A stretch of DNA of 64,000 nucleotides from Oxytricha trifallax. Lineage: Eukaryota; Ciliophora; Spirotrichea; Sporadotrichida; Oxytrichidae. Below the pieces are notes generated by a model that worked only from the letters and a program-made list of their open reading frames with translations, was not told the DNA's origin and searched no databases. The translations under genes were made by a program, and so were the position numbers. Shown piece by piece: positions 38,701 through 52,010 of this stretch (positions are counted from its first letter, which is position 1; every line of letters begins with the position of its first letter). Location of the stretch: contig ARYC01000355.1 in NCBI GenBank assembly GCA_000711775.1, positions 62,001-126,000 on the forward strand, written 5' to 3'.

Positions 38701-41700
38701 AAAAGTAATTTTTATCAATTTTTAAATTTATATCATAAGAAATGAACAAATTATATTTATTTAACTACGCATTTTAACTTTTAAGATTTGATAAATTAAA
38801 AAATTGAACAATAAAGTAGAAATAATTTGAAACAGTTATTATTAATTTTCTTCTAGATGATTTTCAAATATAATAAATTTTAATGATTGAGGCAAGAATC
38901 TCCAACCCTTATATTAAAATAAACAAAGATTTTGGACAATAAAATATCAAAAGAAAAAATAATTTATTTAAACACTGAAACAAAGATTAGTATTGTTTTA
39001 TTATTTTTATTTTTTAAAAAAAACTGTTAAAATTAAACTATATAAAGAATTAATAATATATTCATTTATATAGGTTTTTAGATTATTCTTCAAGTTTTTA
39101 ATAATTTTATAAACATAAAATAAATAAGGAGTTTTTACAATAATAAAATTCGCTTAAAATAACTTTCAATGTAAATAATAATTATTCTATTTATAAAATG
39201 ATTCTTAAGAATATAATACTTTAGTGATTTGATTTATAATAAAAAATTTAAATTTTATAATTATTTATTTTATAAATTACTTTAAGTTCAATATTTTATA
39301 TTTTATTTCAAATGCTTTTATTATAATTAATAAAAATTATTCACTTAATTATATATTCTTTGAATTTAATGATATATCTTAACTTAAATTGGGAGAAATT
39401 CAATTAAATTTTGAAGAATTTTCTCTTTATATTGAATTTCATTTTTATATAAAGAAATTAAAATATTTTAAGTTATATTACCTTAAATAATGTTTCAAAG
39501 AATAAAAATTTAATTAATATTCCTCAGATTTTAAACTTTTTTATTTCATAAATTTTACAATTTACCAAGAGGATATATATTAATTTTTGTTATTTTTATG
39601 TAAAATTAGGATAATTAAAATAAAAATATATTACTAAAAAATTAATTCTGATTTACTAATAAAAAGCCCATTTATTTTAAAAGATGTATAGATACTTTAA
39701 TTATATTATATTGAAAAAGACATTCCATTATAATATAATTTAAGTTGAAAAGAAGTTTTAAACAAAATATCTTGATTTTAATAAAATAAAAAAAAACCAG
39801 GAAGCTAAAAAATAAGAAAGAAACCCTTAATTTTAACCATCACGAATAATTTTAGAAGCAAACAGAATGAACCTAAATAACTGGATTTATATGACTTGAA
39901 GCAATACAAAGATTATTACTCCAAAGTACAAGTTCTAATTGAAAATCAAATGATTTAAAATTGAAATTAGCTGGTCATTTTAAGTAAAAATCTAATTTAG
40001 TTAAAATGAATTATTTTATTTTTAGTTTTTCTAAATTTATTTTGGGATTTACTATTTATAAATATTATTTCTAGCCAGAATATTACAGAAATATCTGAAT
40101 CTTATTTTAGCATCTACTAAACATGCTTGATCACATTTTCGTAAATTTCCTAAATTATTTTTAGCTAATCTTTCAATAACCCATTAGCCTGCCTCTTAAA
40201 TCTAAGCATTTCAAGAACAGTTTTTATAAATTTATATGAAATTATCATAATTGTTGTGGCATATTTATCTTAGAATCGTCAATTATTTAAAACTACTAAG
40301 AAATAATATTTGTTTTTTAATAGGAAATTTAATTTACAGTTTATTTCGTAATTTTCCAAAACTCTTCAGATATCGAAGATAAAGTATCATGTAAAGGATC
40401 ATCAGCTTTTACAAATCTATTGATTATTCCTAGATTATTGAATTAGAATAACAATTTTTGTTCAGTAATTTCTTGTGAAAGCTAAGCTAAGTTGTCAATA
40501 GATTTTTTGTATCCGGGAGGATATTTTATTCCCCTCATTCTAATATATTCTCTGATTTAATACTTCTATAGCGATTCATTAAATTATTTATACCTCAATT
40601 ATTCTGGTAATCTTATTTAGGATTATTCATCTTAGCATCTCCCTCCAAATCTAATAAAGTTATCTGTATGCTTTTTGATTAAGTTCAAAAACTAGTCCAA
40701 AGCATGATTCGTGTAACAAACCAACAAAATCGGGCCTTTTTCTGGTCTCCATAACTCCAGATTTTATATCAAAATTCTTACAAAATGTTCTCCAACATAG
40801 GTTTTACCAGTTCCAGGAGGTCCCTAAATAATTGCTAGTTCTTTATTAAAGCAAGTATTTATAGCTTAAACTTAGCTCTAATCAAAGCCAGAGATATCTA
40901 TACATTTTGAAATACTATTTTCTAGCTTAAGTGAATTTTCATAATCAAGGATTTACCAAATTGGAGGTGGGTTAATGTTAAAAATAAAATATAAATCCGA
41001 ATTAATGATTTTCTAAAATCCTAAAAGATACTTTTCAAAAGGCAATGTTTGCCAAGAAGCCATCTCCTTGAGTTTGTGTAAAATGTGGTTATAAGCTTCA
41101 AAATATGCTGAAGACTCAATCATATTGAACGAATACCTTTTATACTTTACATAGAAATCGATTTAATATTTAATTTAATATCATATAAGAGAGAAACTAT
41201 GAATAAAACTTTATAATTTTGTAAATATTACTATATAATAATCCCTAATTAAATTAAAAAATGATTGCTTGATTTTTTTGAATTTAGTTTTCATCTTCAT
41301 TATCTTGCTCATTTTCATCTTATTTTTTTATATTATTGTTGATGATTTAAGTTTTAATTAATTGCACTTGAATATCTACATACTTGAATCTATGTGAAGT
41401 GTATTCCATTTAATGAAGAAATAAACTTAAAAAAATTAATTTCTTTGGCATCCTTTTCAGCTACAATCATACATTTACAAATTTATCATATAAATTTGAC
41501 TTGTAAATTTTTAATAATTTATGTGTTTAAAATGCAGAAATCAATGCTTTGGAAATTATCCCGACTTATCATTAATAGTGAACCATTCAAAAGTCTCTTT
41601 GAAGAAAGCCATTTCTGAGTTCGTTTTTCATATATTCTCAAAGTTAGAACCATTTCCTGAGTGTTTCTTGAGGTAAATTTAATATTAATCTAGTAAATAT

Positions 41701-44700
41701 AGCTTTAAAAAGATTCTTGCATAAGTTTATTGAAATCTTAAATAACAACATTGTCATAGAGTCGACAGCCACTTTTTCTCATTTCTTGCTTGAAATCTAA
41801 CTGCTTTAGTTCTTTTTGAAAATAAAGTTATAAATATAAAACTATATAATATAATTAATTATTTTTGCATCTTCATTATTTAAAGGCCTCTTCTTAAAGG
41901 GCTAATAGCATCTTCTCTGAGTAGCCTGTAAAGTAAATCTAAATAATCATGAGGATCTCTATATTTGGCTTCTCCGGAGGGGATAGCTCTAAGAAAAGGA
42001 ATTTCAATTATATTATTTAAAATTTAATTTTAAAGGTTTTTCATCCCGTAAAAAATAAAATAAGTAAGAGTTCTTCGATAGTTGGGACAACTCTAATTTA
42101 TCTAAAATCATCTGGAAGTTCCAATTTGTAATCTTCAATTAACATACATAGCATATTTAATAAAGATAATAGTTCAATACATATTTCTTTGTTGCTAGAA
42201 TTATAAGAAAGGAAATTACTAATTATAAAACTAAATCTTCGTCTCTATTATTATTTTAATTTTATCTTCTTTAATTCAATTTACCCTCTTATTCTTCCTA
42301 CATTAAAATTCCTGCATTTGCCTGTTTCTCTTTTAGCTCCTTCGATTTCTTTTAAAGTTACTCTATAATAGGCTCTGAATCTCCAATTAATTATTTAAAT
42401 CTACTTGGGAATAATTTCTTTAAATTATCAGCTAAATTTATGTTTATTTTTTGTAAAAAAATTTAAATAAACTTTTACTGAGTTAATATAAGTAAGATTA
42501 TAAAAAATGTAAAAGTTTATAAATTAACTAGTCTAAAATTCATAATTGTTCAAAATAAATTTCTTTAATAATTTTTCAAAAAATCTAACCATTCTAAAAT
42601 AATTAAAAGAGTGGTTTTTAAGTCTATCAAAAAAAGAGAAACTTAGAATTGTTTGTTAAAAATAGTAAAATGTTCAAATAAATTTTTGTAAAATTAGTTC
42701 ATAAAAATCTATTATTTTTACCATTTAGAGTTATATATCATGGTTTTCAAATGATTTTATTATTTCAAAATATCATAAAATAATATTATTATCTATTATA
42801 TACAATTACATCATGATCCTTTTTAATATTTAGTAAATCCTTTTTCATAAATATTCTTAGTTATAATACTGGAAATGCACCAGCTTATGACCTAAATTAG
42901 TCAACTATTATATATTAAATATAATTATATGAATTAAGAATGTTTTCCTTCTAATTTATATATTATAATAGTAATCATTAAACATTAAATTATATTTATT
43001 AAAATTACAATTATTACAAATTTTTAAAAAAATTATTAATTTTAAGAAATGAGATGACTTCAATCAAGATCCCCAAATCTTTAAGACATTACATATATTC
43101 ATTCATATTATTAATACTGTTTCTCAAATCTGTGAAATATTATGTCTGCATTTTATAGAAGAACATTGAATCAATAAATGCTGAGTAAATTTAACCGTAT
43201 TAACAATATTTAAGAAAAGACTCATTATAAAATCGTTTGTTTTTAATAAATTTTAGATAAGTAAATGGAGATTCTAAAGTCCTAATATGCTAAAGTTTTA
43301 TCTTTAAGAATCTTGTGAAGCACTTTGATAAAGAGTGTATAGCATTTTACCGAATATTTTGTGATATTAATGGATTCAGATAGCTTAGGATAGTCATTTA
43401 GTTTCTCAAAAATTTCTAGACTTGTGCTTTCAAGTAAGTTAGTTAACTCAGAGTCTGAAAAGTATCTGGCTTTACAATTTTCTTTCTTATTTTACTAATT
43501 ATTTGATCTATCATTTTACTTTTAACCTTTTGGTTCCTAATTTTGATGAGAATTTATTGAAGCGTTTGACGAGTTATGAATTGGGTTTGCTGAATTGTTG
43601 TTGTTATGATGACTGAGATTATTTCTTTAGTTGTTCTATGAATATCTTGAAATTTAATTATCACCTCTTCCTCCTCGATTATTTTGTTTCGATCCTCGAC
43701 CTCTATTATTGCCTGACCTATTATTTGAAGTAATTAATGAATTTTAATTACTAAAAATCAAATAATTTGATTTATTTCTATTTTATTAGTATTTAATATA
43801 TATTTATTTTCAAGCTATATTTAGACTAAACAAACAAATTAATAGTTAAACTTCTATTTCAAATTGTAGAAGATTAATTATTCCTATCTTTTATAATTAA
43901 TTATTATAGCATTTATATTTTATTTCCTAAATAAACTATATTTAGACTTATTTGATATAAACCAATTTAATTTATAAATTTATAAGTTTATTTATTATTG
44001 TTATTAGATTAATTGGCTTATTATTTTCCATATATGCTACCAAATTAATTTTAAGATTTGTGCTACTGATTAAAATTATTGCTATTTTTTTATCGATTAT
44101 TGTTCATATTATGTGAATTTGAGTTTTATTAGTGATTTATTGAAATAGATTGATCGAATTCAATCACAAAAAATATTTATAAAGTTATCATATTGAAAAG
44201 TTAAAATTATTTGATTAAATAATATATATATATTTATGAATCAATAAAGGAGAAATCATTTAAACTTATTCTATATATTTAAAATTTATTTAATATTCAT
44301 ATATTATACTAATGAATATATATATTTTATTATGTTAAAACTATTTAAAAATCAATAAGCTTGACAGCTTTATTTCATATTCGATAGAAGTTAATAAAGT
44401 AAAAATATTTCCTTTAATTCAATTTTATTATGGTTATTTAACAAGCCATAAAATAAAAGAATAAAATAATACAGTTTTAAAAAAGTCATGATATTACTAT
44501 AGTAAATATAAAACATACATGGCAGAAATAAAATTACTTCTAATAAGATATTTGCTATTTATTTGGTAAAAATATAATTTAGCTTAATATATAATTTTAA
44601 AATAATTTTTATAAATAGTGTTGTTCAATTCAAAGTCTCCCCCAACTACAAATTAAATTATATTAAAAATCTCTAACTTACTTGAATTTACAATGCTAGA

Positions 44701-46326
44701 AAGTTCGTTGAAGTCTTCATCTTTTAAATATTTTATAATATTTATATTTATATATTTATAGTTATCTACCATGGCATAGTGATCATGGTAATTAAGATCT
44801 TAATGCATTTAGTTTTTTTACTATCTCATTTCTCCACCCATAACATTCATTTCTTTATTCCTATAATGACTTGCTTGAGATTTAATTTCTTCGTCTATGA
44901 ACTTTTGTTATCCATTATGATTGTAAGGATCATCATGAAGTTTATCTTTCTAAGCATGTCTTTAGTTCACAGCATATGAAGCATCGAATTTGTCTTAATT
45001 TAAAGGGATATGCTGTTATTCCATTAAACTTAGCCTCTAATTTGAAATGCTGACATTTAGAGGATTTTAAATATCCCTCGCTTATACTTCATTGCTACTT
45101 TAAATAATAATTTAATAATGAAATGATTTTAATGAAAAATCCATTTCAATTTCATTAATGATAGAAATTTATGAAATACTAATGGAAAGAAAAGCTGGAG
45201 TCATATTATCTCTAATATCATTACGAATCATTTAAGTATTTGATAGTAATTTTTAAATAAAAGAAATTAAAACAATGCTGTAAGTTATATTACCAAAAGA
45301 CTTGCTTTATTATAATAAGAAAAAAAATAATTTTTTAAGTTTAGAAATTATATTCAAGGTTGAAACATTATCAAAGTTTTTTTGCACAACAATTTATTTT
45401 TCATTATAACTTTAGAAGATTTTAATAAACTGTAAAAATTATTTTTAGCATTAAATTTATGAAAGTTATTTTGATTTATGATAACTTTAAAAGACAATCA
45501 ATTACATATTCTAAACTCTATGAATAAATATATTTATTTTCAAAACATTTGATAAACAATATAAATTGTTTAAGTATTGAATGAATTTTCTACATCATCC
45601 CTCTCAAATTTGTTTTTGGAAATGTTTGCTTTCCCATTTTGATTGGCTGATTAATTCATTTAGTTTTATTAGGGTTTATGATACTTTGTATGATTAGAAT
45701 TGTTAAAGTTTCCTTGACTAAAATTCTATGCTTAATTATTTTATAAAAATAAAATATTTTACTAAATATGGGTCTAAAAATATATTAATCTGATTATTGC
45801 ATTTGTTGATTGACATTTTATGATATGAACTATTTTCCTTCAGCCCTTTGCATAAATTGGGAATTTTATTGATTCTATTAAAATTAAATCTAAGTTTGGT
45901 CTACTTCATTGTTCCTATTAGAATGAAAGCTCTAAGTTTAAATATATTTATAATAAATTAAATTGAACCTTGGATTTAGTTTTGAAAATTATTGGAGTTG
46001 CTTGAATTTTATATTTAGGCTAGTTAATTTTAATTGTTTCTATTAAACTAACTTTAATATGGAATATTTTAATGATTGTCATTAAATTATATTTAGGAAT
46101 CGTTATTTTATGTTTGGGAAATATTCATCAAGTTTTATTGGTTGTTATTTAAGGGGTTTTGAAAATGCTAGTTTTATTAAATTTAGTTTAGAGATTGCTG
46201 TGGCCCATTTCCTTTTCTTGATAAATATACTAACAATGCTATTTTAAAGTATTATTTTTCTTGATGAATTACTAAACTAGGTCTAATACTAGTTAGTAAT
46301 TAAACCTTAAAATCTATTTAAATCAT
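32732..46326 (-). CDS. ZNFX1-like: ZNFX1-type helicase, copy 3 (Q/N-rich N-terminus, many inserts)
   Basis: Ends at TGA 32734-32732; the start is tentative (ATG about 46326). On the minus strand: Q/N-rich blocks (about 46240-45590, for example [19 protein letters not shown]); RG-rich tail ([16 protein letters not shown], about 43715-43665); ARM-like segment; P-loop GPPGTGKT (about 40825-40800); EEAAE (about 37385); RRMRPE-type motif (about 37100); [10 protein letters not shown] (read across an IES); VALSRAKHG (about 36320); NFX1 fingers (about 36060-33930); RZ-type finger (about 32960-32860) with [14 protein letters not shown] and CPKCQETIGG, but the final His is not seen after IGG, unlike copies 1, 2 and 4. 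The AT-rich blocks 38700-40050, 42430-43080 and 43790-45590 have no paralogous coding match and are probably IESs. Assigning the Q/N blocks to this gene is inference. Confidence 0.75.
36407..36711. mobile_element. IES in ZNFX1 copy 3, pointer ATAT
   Basis: Copies 1, 2 and 4 read without a break through the [10 protein letters not shown] motif. Copy 3 carries 301 bp here, bounded by ATAT at 36407-36410 and 36708-36711. Excision restores [15 protein letters not shown] exactly. Confidence 0.88.
36812..36840. mobile_element. Tiny IES in ZNFX1 copy 3, pointer AGATT
   Basis: A 24-bp insert with AGATT at 36812-36816 and 36836-36840. Removal gives MAQSMLIKR, aligned with MAQSSFIKR of copy 1, which has no insert. 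Copy 4 has an insert at the same codon. Confidence 0.82.
37278..37353. mobile_element. IES in ZNFX1 copy 3, pointer ATATGAGCT
   Basis: A 67-bp insert flanked by the 9-bp repeat ATATGAGCT (37278-37286, 37345-37353). Copies 1 and 2 have the joined sequence with a single ATATGAGCT. Copy 4 has an insert at the same place. Confidence 0.9.
38700..40050. other. AT-rich non-coding block inside ZNFX1 copy 3 (probable IES)
   Basis: Between the acidic segment (about 38500-38690) and the helical segment that resumes at about 40070, no paralogous coding sequence can be found. The block is far longer than any intron here and extremely AT-rich. I could not fix its pointer. Confidence 0.55.
43790..45590. 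other. AT-rich block between the RG-rich tail and Q/N-rich blocks of copy 3
   Basis: No credible coding sequence on either strand. If the Q/N-rich blocks beyond it belong to copy 3, this block must be removed as DNA or RNA; otherwise it is an intergenic spacer. Confidence 0.4.
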
Positions 46327-47342
46327 ATTTTCTTATATTGATGCACTGCTTGAATTATTTTCTTATTTTATTAGTTAATTTTATATCTTTTGTTAATAAA
46401 ATAAAAAATCCAATATAACAATTTACACTACAAAATTACAATTTAATATTTAAAGTTATAAACTAAATTATTTTATAAATTCATCTATAATTCTTCCTTC
46501 TAATTTAGAATATTAGTTTTAAGAATAAGTGATCTAAAGCTATAGGCTTCTAATAACATATAAAAAATATATTTTAAGATGCAGGTTTTAAATCTTTTGA
46601 GATCCCATCGTATTACTGAAATAAGAATATTTAAAATTTTAAAAACAATTTTATGAATAATTATTATTTTTTATAATTTGGTATTTTAATGATAAAAAGA
46701 AAAATAAATATCTAAGATAATATTAACTATTCAATTACAGCTAAATACTATAGCTACTATATAGATTTAATTATTCTCTTCTAATGAATTTAAGAAAATA
46801 CCATATAGTCACATAATTAGCCACTATGATGATAAAATTATATACTATGGCAAATTTTATACCTATAAAATGGACTGAAATGATCATAATAAATAAATTT
46901 AACTTTCCCTATAAATAAAAATAATCTATAGAAATTTTGAAAATTAGCCATAAATTTCCTTTTAAAAATTGTTATTTATTCTTGACATTGTCATTTAAAA
47001 AATTAAAATAAAAGGAGTATATATTTATTTCATAAAAAACAACATTTTCCCCTCAATATTGTTATTAAACTAATTATTTCTCATTCCATTTGTAGTATTG
47101 CTCTAATTCAAGGAGTCTTGAGGTTATTTTAAGTTCAATCTACTTTCATTAATGAACTAATTCTTTTACACAGTTGTTGTATTTACAATTCCTTACCTAT
47201 CGCTAATACTGTTCATAGAACTTTAACTCTGATTCTGCTAGAAGCTTTAATTTTTCTAGCTTTTGTAATACTTAGGTCTTCCTTGATTCTATGAATTTAA
47301 CTGATCGTAATTTGACTTCCCTCCAACTTCTTGTATTTATAA
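46327..47342. other. AT-rich spacer
   Basis: Nothing supportable from about 46330 to 47040. At about 47050-47340 the minus strand has weak, short Gln/Asn-rich frames which I cannot join to a gene. Confidence 0.4.
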
Positions 47343-47762
47343 TATTGTAGGAATACATTCGAAATTGGGAAATTATATAATAATTATATTAATTACAAAT
47401 CAAAAATGTGTCAGTTGAAGGTGGCCAATTTAAAAGATCTTAAGCTCATTTTATAGAGAATTCGAAATTAGCTGGACTTTATTATTGGTGGTATTATTTT
47501 ATCTCATCCACAGAGCGAGATAACTTGACTTTAATGTGAGGGTATTATTTTATCAATTTAGAGGTGTTTAATTAAAGTCAAGTTATCTCGCTCCAAGGAT
47601 GCGATAGAATAATACCGCCAATAATAAATTCCAGTTAATTTTGAATTATGTATCGAATGAGTCCAAGATCGTTCAAATTGACCAACTTTAACTGCCATGA
47701 TTTTGATTTGTAATTAATATAATTATATATATTTTCCCAATTTTGAATGTATTCCTACAATA
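47343..47762. mobile_element. Foldback element with TA target duplication
   Basis: Two imperfect inverted arms of about 185 bp meet at a loop near 47535-47570. The outer ends are TTGTAGGAATACATTC and its complement, each flanked by TA (47343-47344, 47761-47762). TA duplication with long inverted ends is typical of Tc1/mariner-derived non-autonomous elements. There is no coding frame inside. Confidence 0.8.
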
Positions 47763-48072
47763 ATGAATATATTAATTTAATGCAGACGGTTGCCTGTGTT
47801 ACTAATTGAACCAAAACCACGATATAAACCTTCCTCAGACTCTTATACTTAAGTTCGATTGATTTTGCTTTGTATGTAACTTTTGTTTTGTGAGGATTTA
47901 TGATCTTGATTAGTACTTTTACTTGAATTAAGGCTTTGATTTTTATTCTCCATATCTTTAAAATTTATAAATTTGTAGATTTATATACTGAGTATATTTT
48001 AATTTATTTTATTTTGTACAACAAATTCTCTACTTCAATCGAATTTGTTTGCTTTTATATTGTATTTTATAG

Positions 48073-51000
48073 GTCTCTTTCAAAAAGCTTTGCTTGTCCG
48101 ATGGATAAACACTCTTGATATTTGGGACCCATTTTTGAACCTAGAAAACATCATAGAGCAGCTTCAGTCAGGTGTACTTCTCTGTTTAATTTTGAAATTC
48201 CATCAACCTAATCTCGACCTCACTGGTATGAATTAGAAAGCCAGAGCACGGAAACAATGCCTCAATAATATTGAAAAAGCACTGTCTATTCTTTACTAAA
48301 AAGGTGCTTCTCCAAGATGTAAAATTATAAGGATATAAAAACTGATTAATTTTAGACATTCCGACAGCTGATGATGTATTTGATGGTGATAAAAACACAG
48401 AGAAAGTGTGGTTGATGCTAAACACAATTTTCGATTTATTTGCAATGCATGATGTGAGATTGCTCACTCCTAAGATTGTGAAATGGATCAATAAAAGTCT
48501 CATGCAGTATGGACATAGCAATAGCAGACAAGATTTGATGATAAGTAGCAAATCTGAAGAAATTTATCATGAATTTAAGAGTGGGGTTATACTTGCCTAT
48601 GTACTTGGACTATATGTAGAAAACCCCAAACTTAGACCTGACTTCAATTTATTTAATTTTAGCATCCTTAAAATAGGTATGATTCTTGACGAAGTTAAAT
48701 TTAATTAAACTATTTAGGCAAGAGTATGAAACAAACTTGAATTATATTTTTAAGCTATCGATTGACAATAATGTGCCGATCTATTTCAAATCACAGGAAT
48801 ATATGGAGTTTGAATAGACCAACTTTTTTATGCTACAATTGTACTATTTGTATTGCAATTTTAAGGATTCAAAACCCCTTTTTAATCCTTAAAATGCACC
48901 TCACATTATCTTTAAAGATGACGGCAGATTGATAGGTATTTTTAGTATAAAGAAAGCTTTAAATTAAATTCAGAATATTCTTTCTTCTATGTATATCTTA
49001 ATTATAAATTTATAGAAGACAATTCGTAATTTTCAGGGACTACACCATAAAGGTCCAGAGAAGATTAAAGTAGCTCTTCAGAAATGAAAGCGAATTCTAT
49101 GGGCGTGATAGATGAAGTAGACAGCGTTGATTTCAGTTCAACAATGAAGAGCGGAAACTAAAAGTACTCTAATACTCAAAGTGTTGTCAGCTCATAGTAG
49201 AATCAATAGTAGTAGCAGTAGTATTAATAATAGAACAATATCAACTACAATGCTGAAAATATGAAGAGAATCGGAAAGATCAATCAAGAAAGAGTGTAAC
49301 AGTTCTTAAGCCAAGCTAATAGCAATAATTCATAAGTGACCCCATAAAGATAGAGAAATTCTAAATAAGATAGCTAAAACGAAGATGATGGAAATGTTTA
49401 TGATGAAGACGATGAAGATGAAGTGGTTTAGAGTTCAGGTAAAGTTACAGATCATTTATGTTTAAATTAATATGACCTGAATATATTTAGAAGCCAAGGA
49501 AGTTCAAGCATGGACCTTAACATCATGAAACAAAATCTTAAGCATGCATCTTAAAACAACATAGTACCTCATTCTTAGTAACACTCAAGCAATAAAAACC
49601 CAATATCAGGAGGAGTGAGCAACTCACATAGGCAGCAAGCTTCTATGTAACTTGTGAATGCCAATTTTAGAGATAATTAGCAGTTGTACTAAGTGGTTAG
49701 CGATGAAAATGTTGGCATATTCAATACAAATATGATGGATTAGTAATTCAGTTAAATGAACATGTAAGGTAATAACATGACATAAAAACCTGCTTCTCTA
49801 AGCTCACCAAGAATTCTTAACGCAGAGATATTTATGAAGGAGAGAATGGGCTTTTTCTAAGAAGACCTTAGGCATTAGCTTCTCGATTATAAAACTAAAA
49901 ACTATGGAAACTAAGTACCTTAAAAATACGATATAAGTGAGGATCAATTAACTTAAATGTACTACTCCTCTGTTGGCAACAACAATACCACTGCTTAGTT
50001 TATAAATTAGAATAACTTCAGTACACATGGTGGAAACGGTGAAGGGCAAAGTTATGGTACCAGTGGAATGGGAACTGATCCAAACAGCTTGAATAATCAG
50101 TTTAATACTGGTGCTGCTATTTAATTTGGATAAGTAAAACATAGCAAGAGCGATAGCTTAATGGGAGGAAATTTCATTAATAAGTAACAATATCAAGTAG
50201 GTGGAGATATTAATATTCAGAATAGTTAAATTTATTCACAACCATTGTCTGATAGATTTATGATACTTTTTAAAAGAATGAATTCTTTTTTGTTAGTGAT
50301 GTAAAAATGTCAATAAATATAAAAAACTAAGCAACAGGCAAGTTGATTAAGTTTAGAACATAATGAGAAACGGCATGCCATCACCACTTAACAACCCCTT
50401 AAACTCTCTTTAATAAAACACACTATAAATGACTTAAAATTAATCTGGCCTCATAAATGGAAAGTAAGTACATATAAATCTCTTTATTATTTTATAGTCG
50501 AACTGAGTTATTATTCCCTGTCCTGAGAAATAAGTATCACACAGCTAATCCTGCATAAATTAGTTAATATTAGCTTGACTCACAACATGCAATTATAATA
50601 TATATAATTGCCTTAATAAAATCTTACGAAAACTTTAATGAATTAAGCTAGACTATTTAATAAATTTACTGTCATTTTAACTTTTTTTCTCAATTAAAGA
50701 ATTTTATTTAACATGCTTAGATGATTATGATGAATGGAAATGGTCAAACAGAAAAAGTTTTAATATCAGAGAAGAAACCAGTGGTTAACATAAAGTTTTA
50801 ATTATTAATATTTATTTAAAATATCATACCTAGTGTCTTTATTTTTCCATTTTACCAAATATATTTATTTATAAACACAAATCCATTGAGCAACCCCAAA
50901 CATACAACGTCCTAAAAAGTAATAAAATTACAAATATAATTCTTAAATCATTGTAGAAATAAAGACACCAATCAGGAGTGAGAACTATCAATTCAGAAAA

Positions 51001-51344
51001 GAAGCAAATAATAAATACTATAAAGAATGGCTAGGATAAAGTTATGATGAGGGAAATTCATTCAGTAGCGCACAAGACTGCTAGACCACACAGGGGGTTC
51101 CAGCGTTTTCCCCCTGCCTACCCAATTGTGGAGGCATGTTAGCATGAGCCAGATGCCCAAGCTGGCCTCCTTTACCTACAGGGAGGGTTGACTGACGGTG
51201 TCGAAAGTCAAAAGTGTGAAGTAAAAACCTAATAACTATCTGGCTGGCTTAAGCCCCAGTATTAATTTCCTATAAGCATTAAATAATAATAATAAAGTTA
51301 TGATGAGAAGAAACTCTTATAAATCATTCAACAATAAAATATGA
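48073..51344 (+). CDS. Calponin-homology (CH) domain protein with Q/N-rich tail
   Basis: The first supported exon begins after an AG at 48071-48072; the true start lies upstream and was not found. Exons: 48073-48318, 48356-48676, 48723-48935, 49016-50300, 50332-50463, then 50498 onward, with introns of 31-80 nt. The first CH domain shows LLVRWINTLDIW, LQSGVLLCLILKFHQPNLDL and ARKQCLNNIEKALSIL. A second CH-like segment shows IVKWINKSLMQYG and FKSGVILAYVLGLYVENPKL. From about residue 260 the protein is Gln/Asn/Ser-rich, including a run of about ten glutamines near 49200 and an acidic patch (DEDDEDE). CH domains commonly bind actin or microtubules. The last stretch (50,550-51,344) has uncertain exon boundaries, and a SINE-like insertion at 51038-51307 separates the final codons. 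Confidence 0.75.
51038..51307 (+). mobile_element. SINE-like retroposon with 14-bp target duplication
   Basis: AAAGTTATGATGAG occurs at 51038-51051 and 51294-51307 (16 bp if AT is included on the left). Between them lie 242 bp, far more GC-rich than anything nearby in the first 190 bp and ending in a simple (AAT)n tail next to the right repeat. Possible pol III signals are weak: TAGCGCACAAG (51066, box A-like) and GGTTCCAGC (51096, box B-like). Possible stems: CAGGGGG/CCCCCTG (51091/51110), GGAGGC/GGCCTCC (51130/51164), GACGGTGTC (51194-51202). Target duplication, tail and structured head together fit a SINE. The tRNA origin is unproven. Confidence 0.72.
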
Positions 51345-52010
51345 AATAAAATTAAATTTTACTTAATATTTAGATGTTTGTTAACTCAGTAATTTAAATT
51401 TTCACATATTTCAACTTGTTCTTATTTTAATAGCTTAATTAAAATGTCGAAAAATTATGTAAATAAATCGAATAAAATAATATATAATATTTTAAATTAA
51501 TAAACAATTAAAATTATAAAGAATTTTTTCTTTTAACATTATTTCTCAATGATTTAATTAGATAAGATATAATTAAAGGATTATTTATTTTATGGTAAGA
51601 TTAATTAAAATACAAAATCTTTCCTTTTATATCATTTAGCTTCTTAAATCCTAATAAATTAATTAATAATAATTATAATACATTTTAATTAGTTTTATTT
51701 AAAATATTTAAAATAAATATTAATTAATAACATAAATTTTATTTGATTTTTAACTATGATTTATATAATTAATCACTGTCTATCTCAAAAAATATTTTTA
51801 AATCAATTTCTAAAATAAATATTTTCTTAAATTAACAGACTAAAGATTCTTTGCTATTTGCATAAAACATTTATTACTTAATCTAAATTATTTTAATTTA
51901 TTTTTGTTGTTGTTGTAATTTAATAGAATATCAATAAGATATAATTGTAAAATTAAAAAACTTATTTCTTCTGGAATATAAAAGTAAAATAATACTTCTG
52001 AAATAATAGT
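51345..52010. other. AT-rich spacer before ZNFX1 copy 4
   Basis: Very AT-rich. One plus-strand frame stays open for over 400 nt only because TGA is rare; its composition is not that of a gene. No other feature seen. Confidence 0.5.

Noticed and set aside
48045-48072. ATG at 48045 as the start of the CH-domain protein
   Set aside because: The codons from it read as a hydrophobic AT-rich run ending in a good intron acceptor (TTTTATAG), so the true first exon is probably further upstream.
49439-49490. GT-AG intron in the Q/N-rich part of the CH gene
   Set aside because: Removing it breaks the frame, while reading through it keeps a single open frame into the next block.
51190-51210. Possible hammerhead ribozyme core (CTGACGGTGTCGAAAGTC)
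   Set aside because: The CUGANGA box is not met (GG where GA is needed) and the required stems do not form around it.
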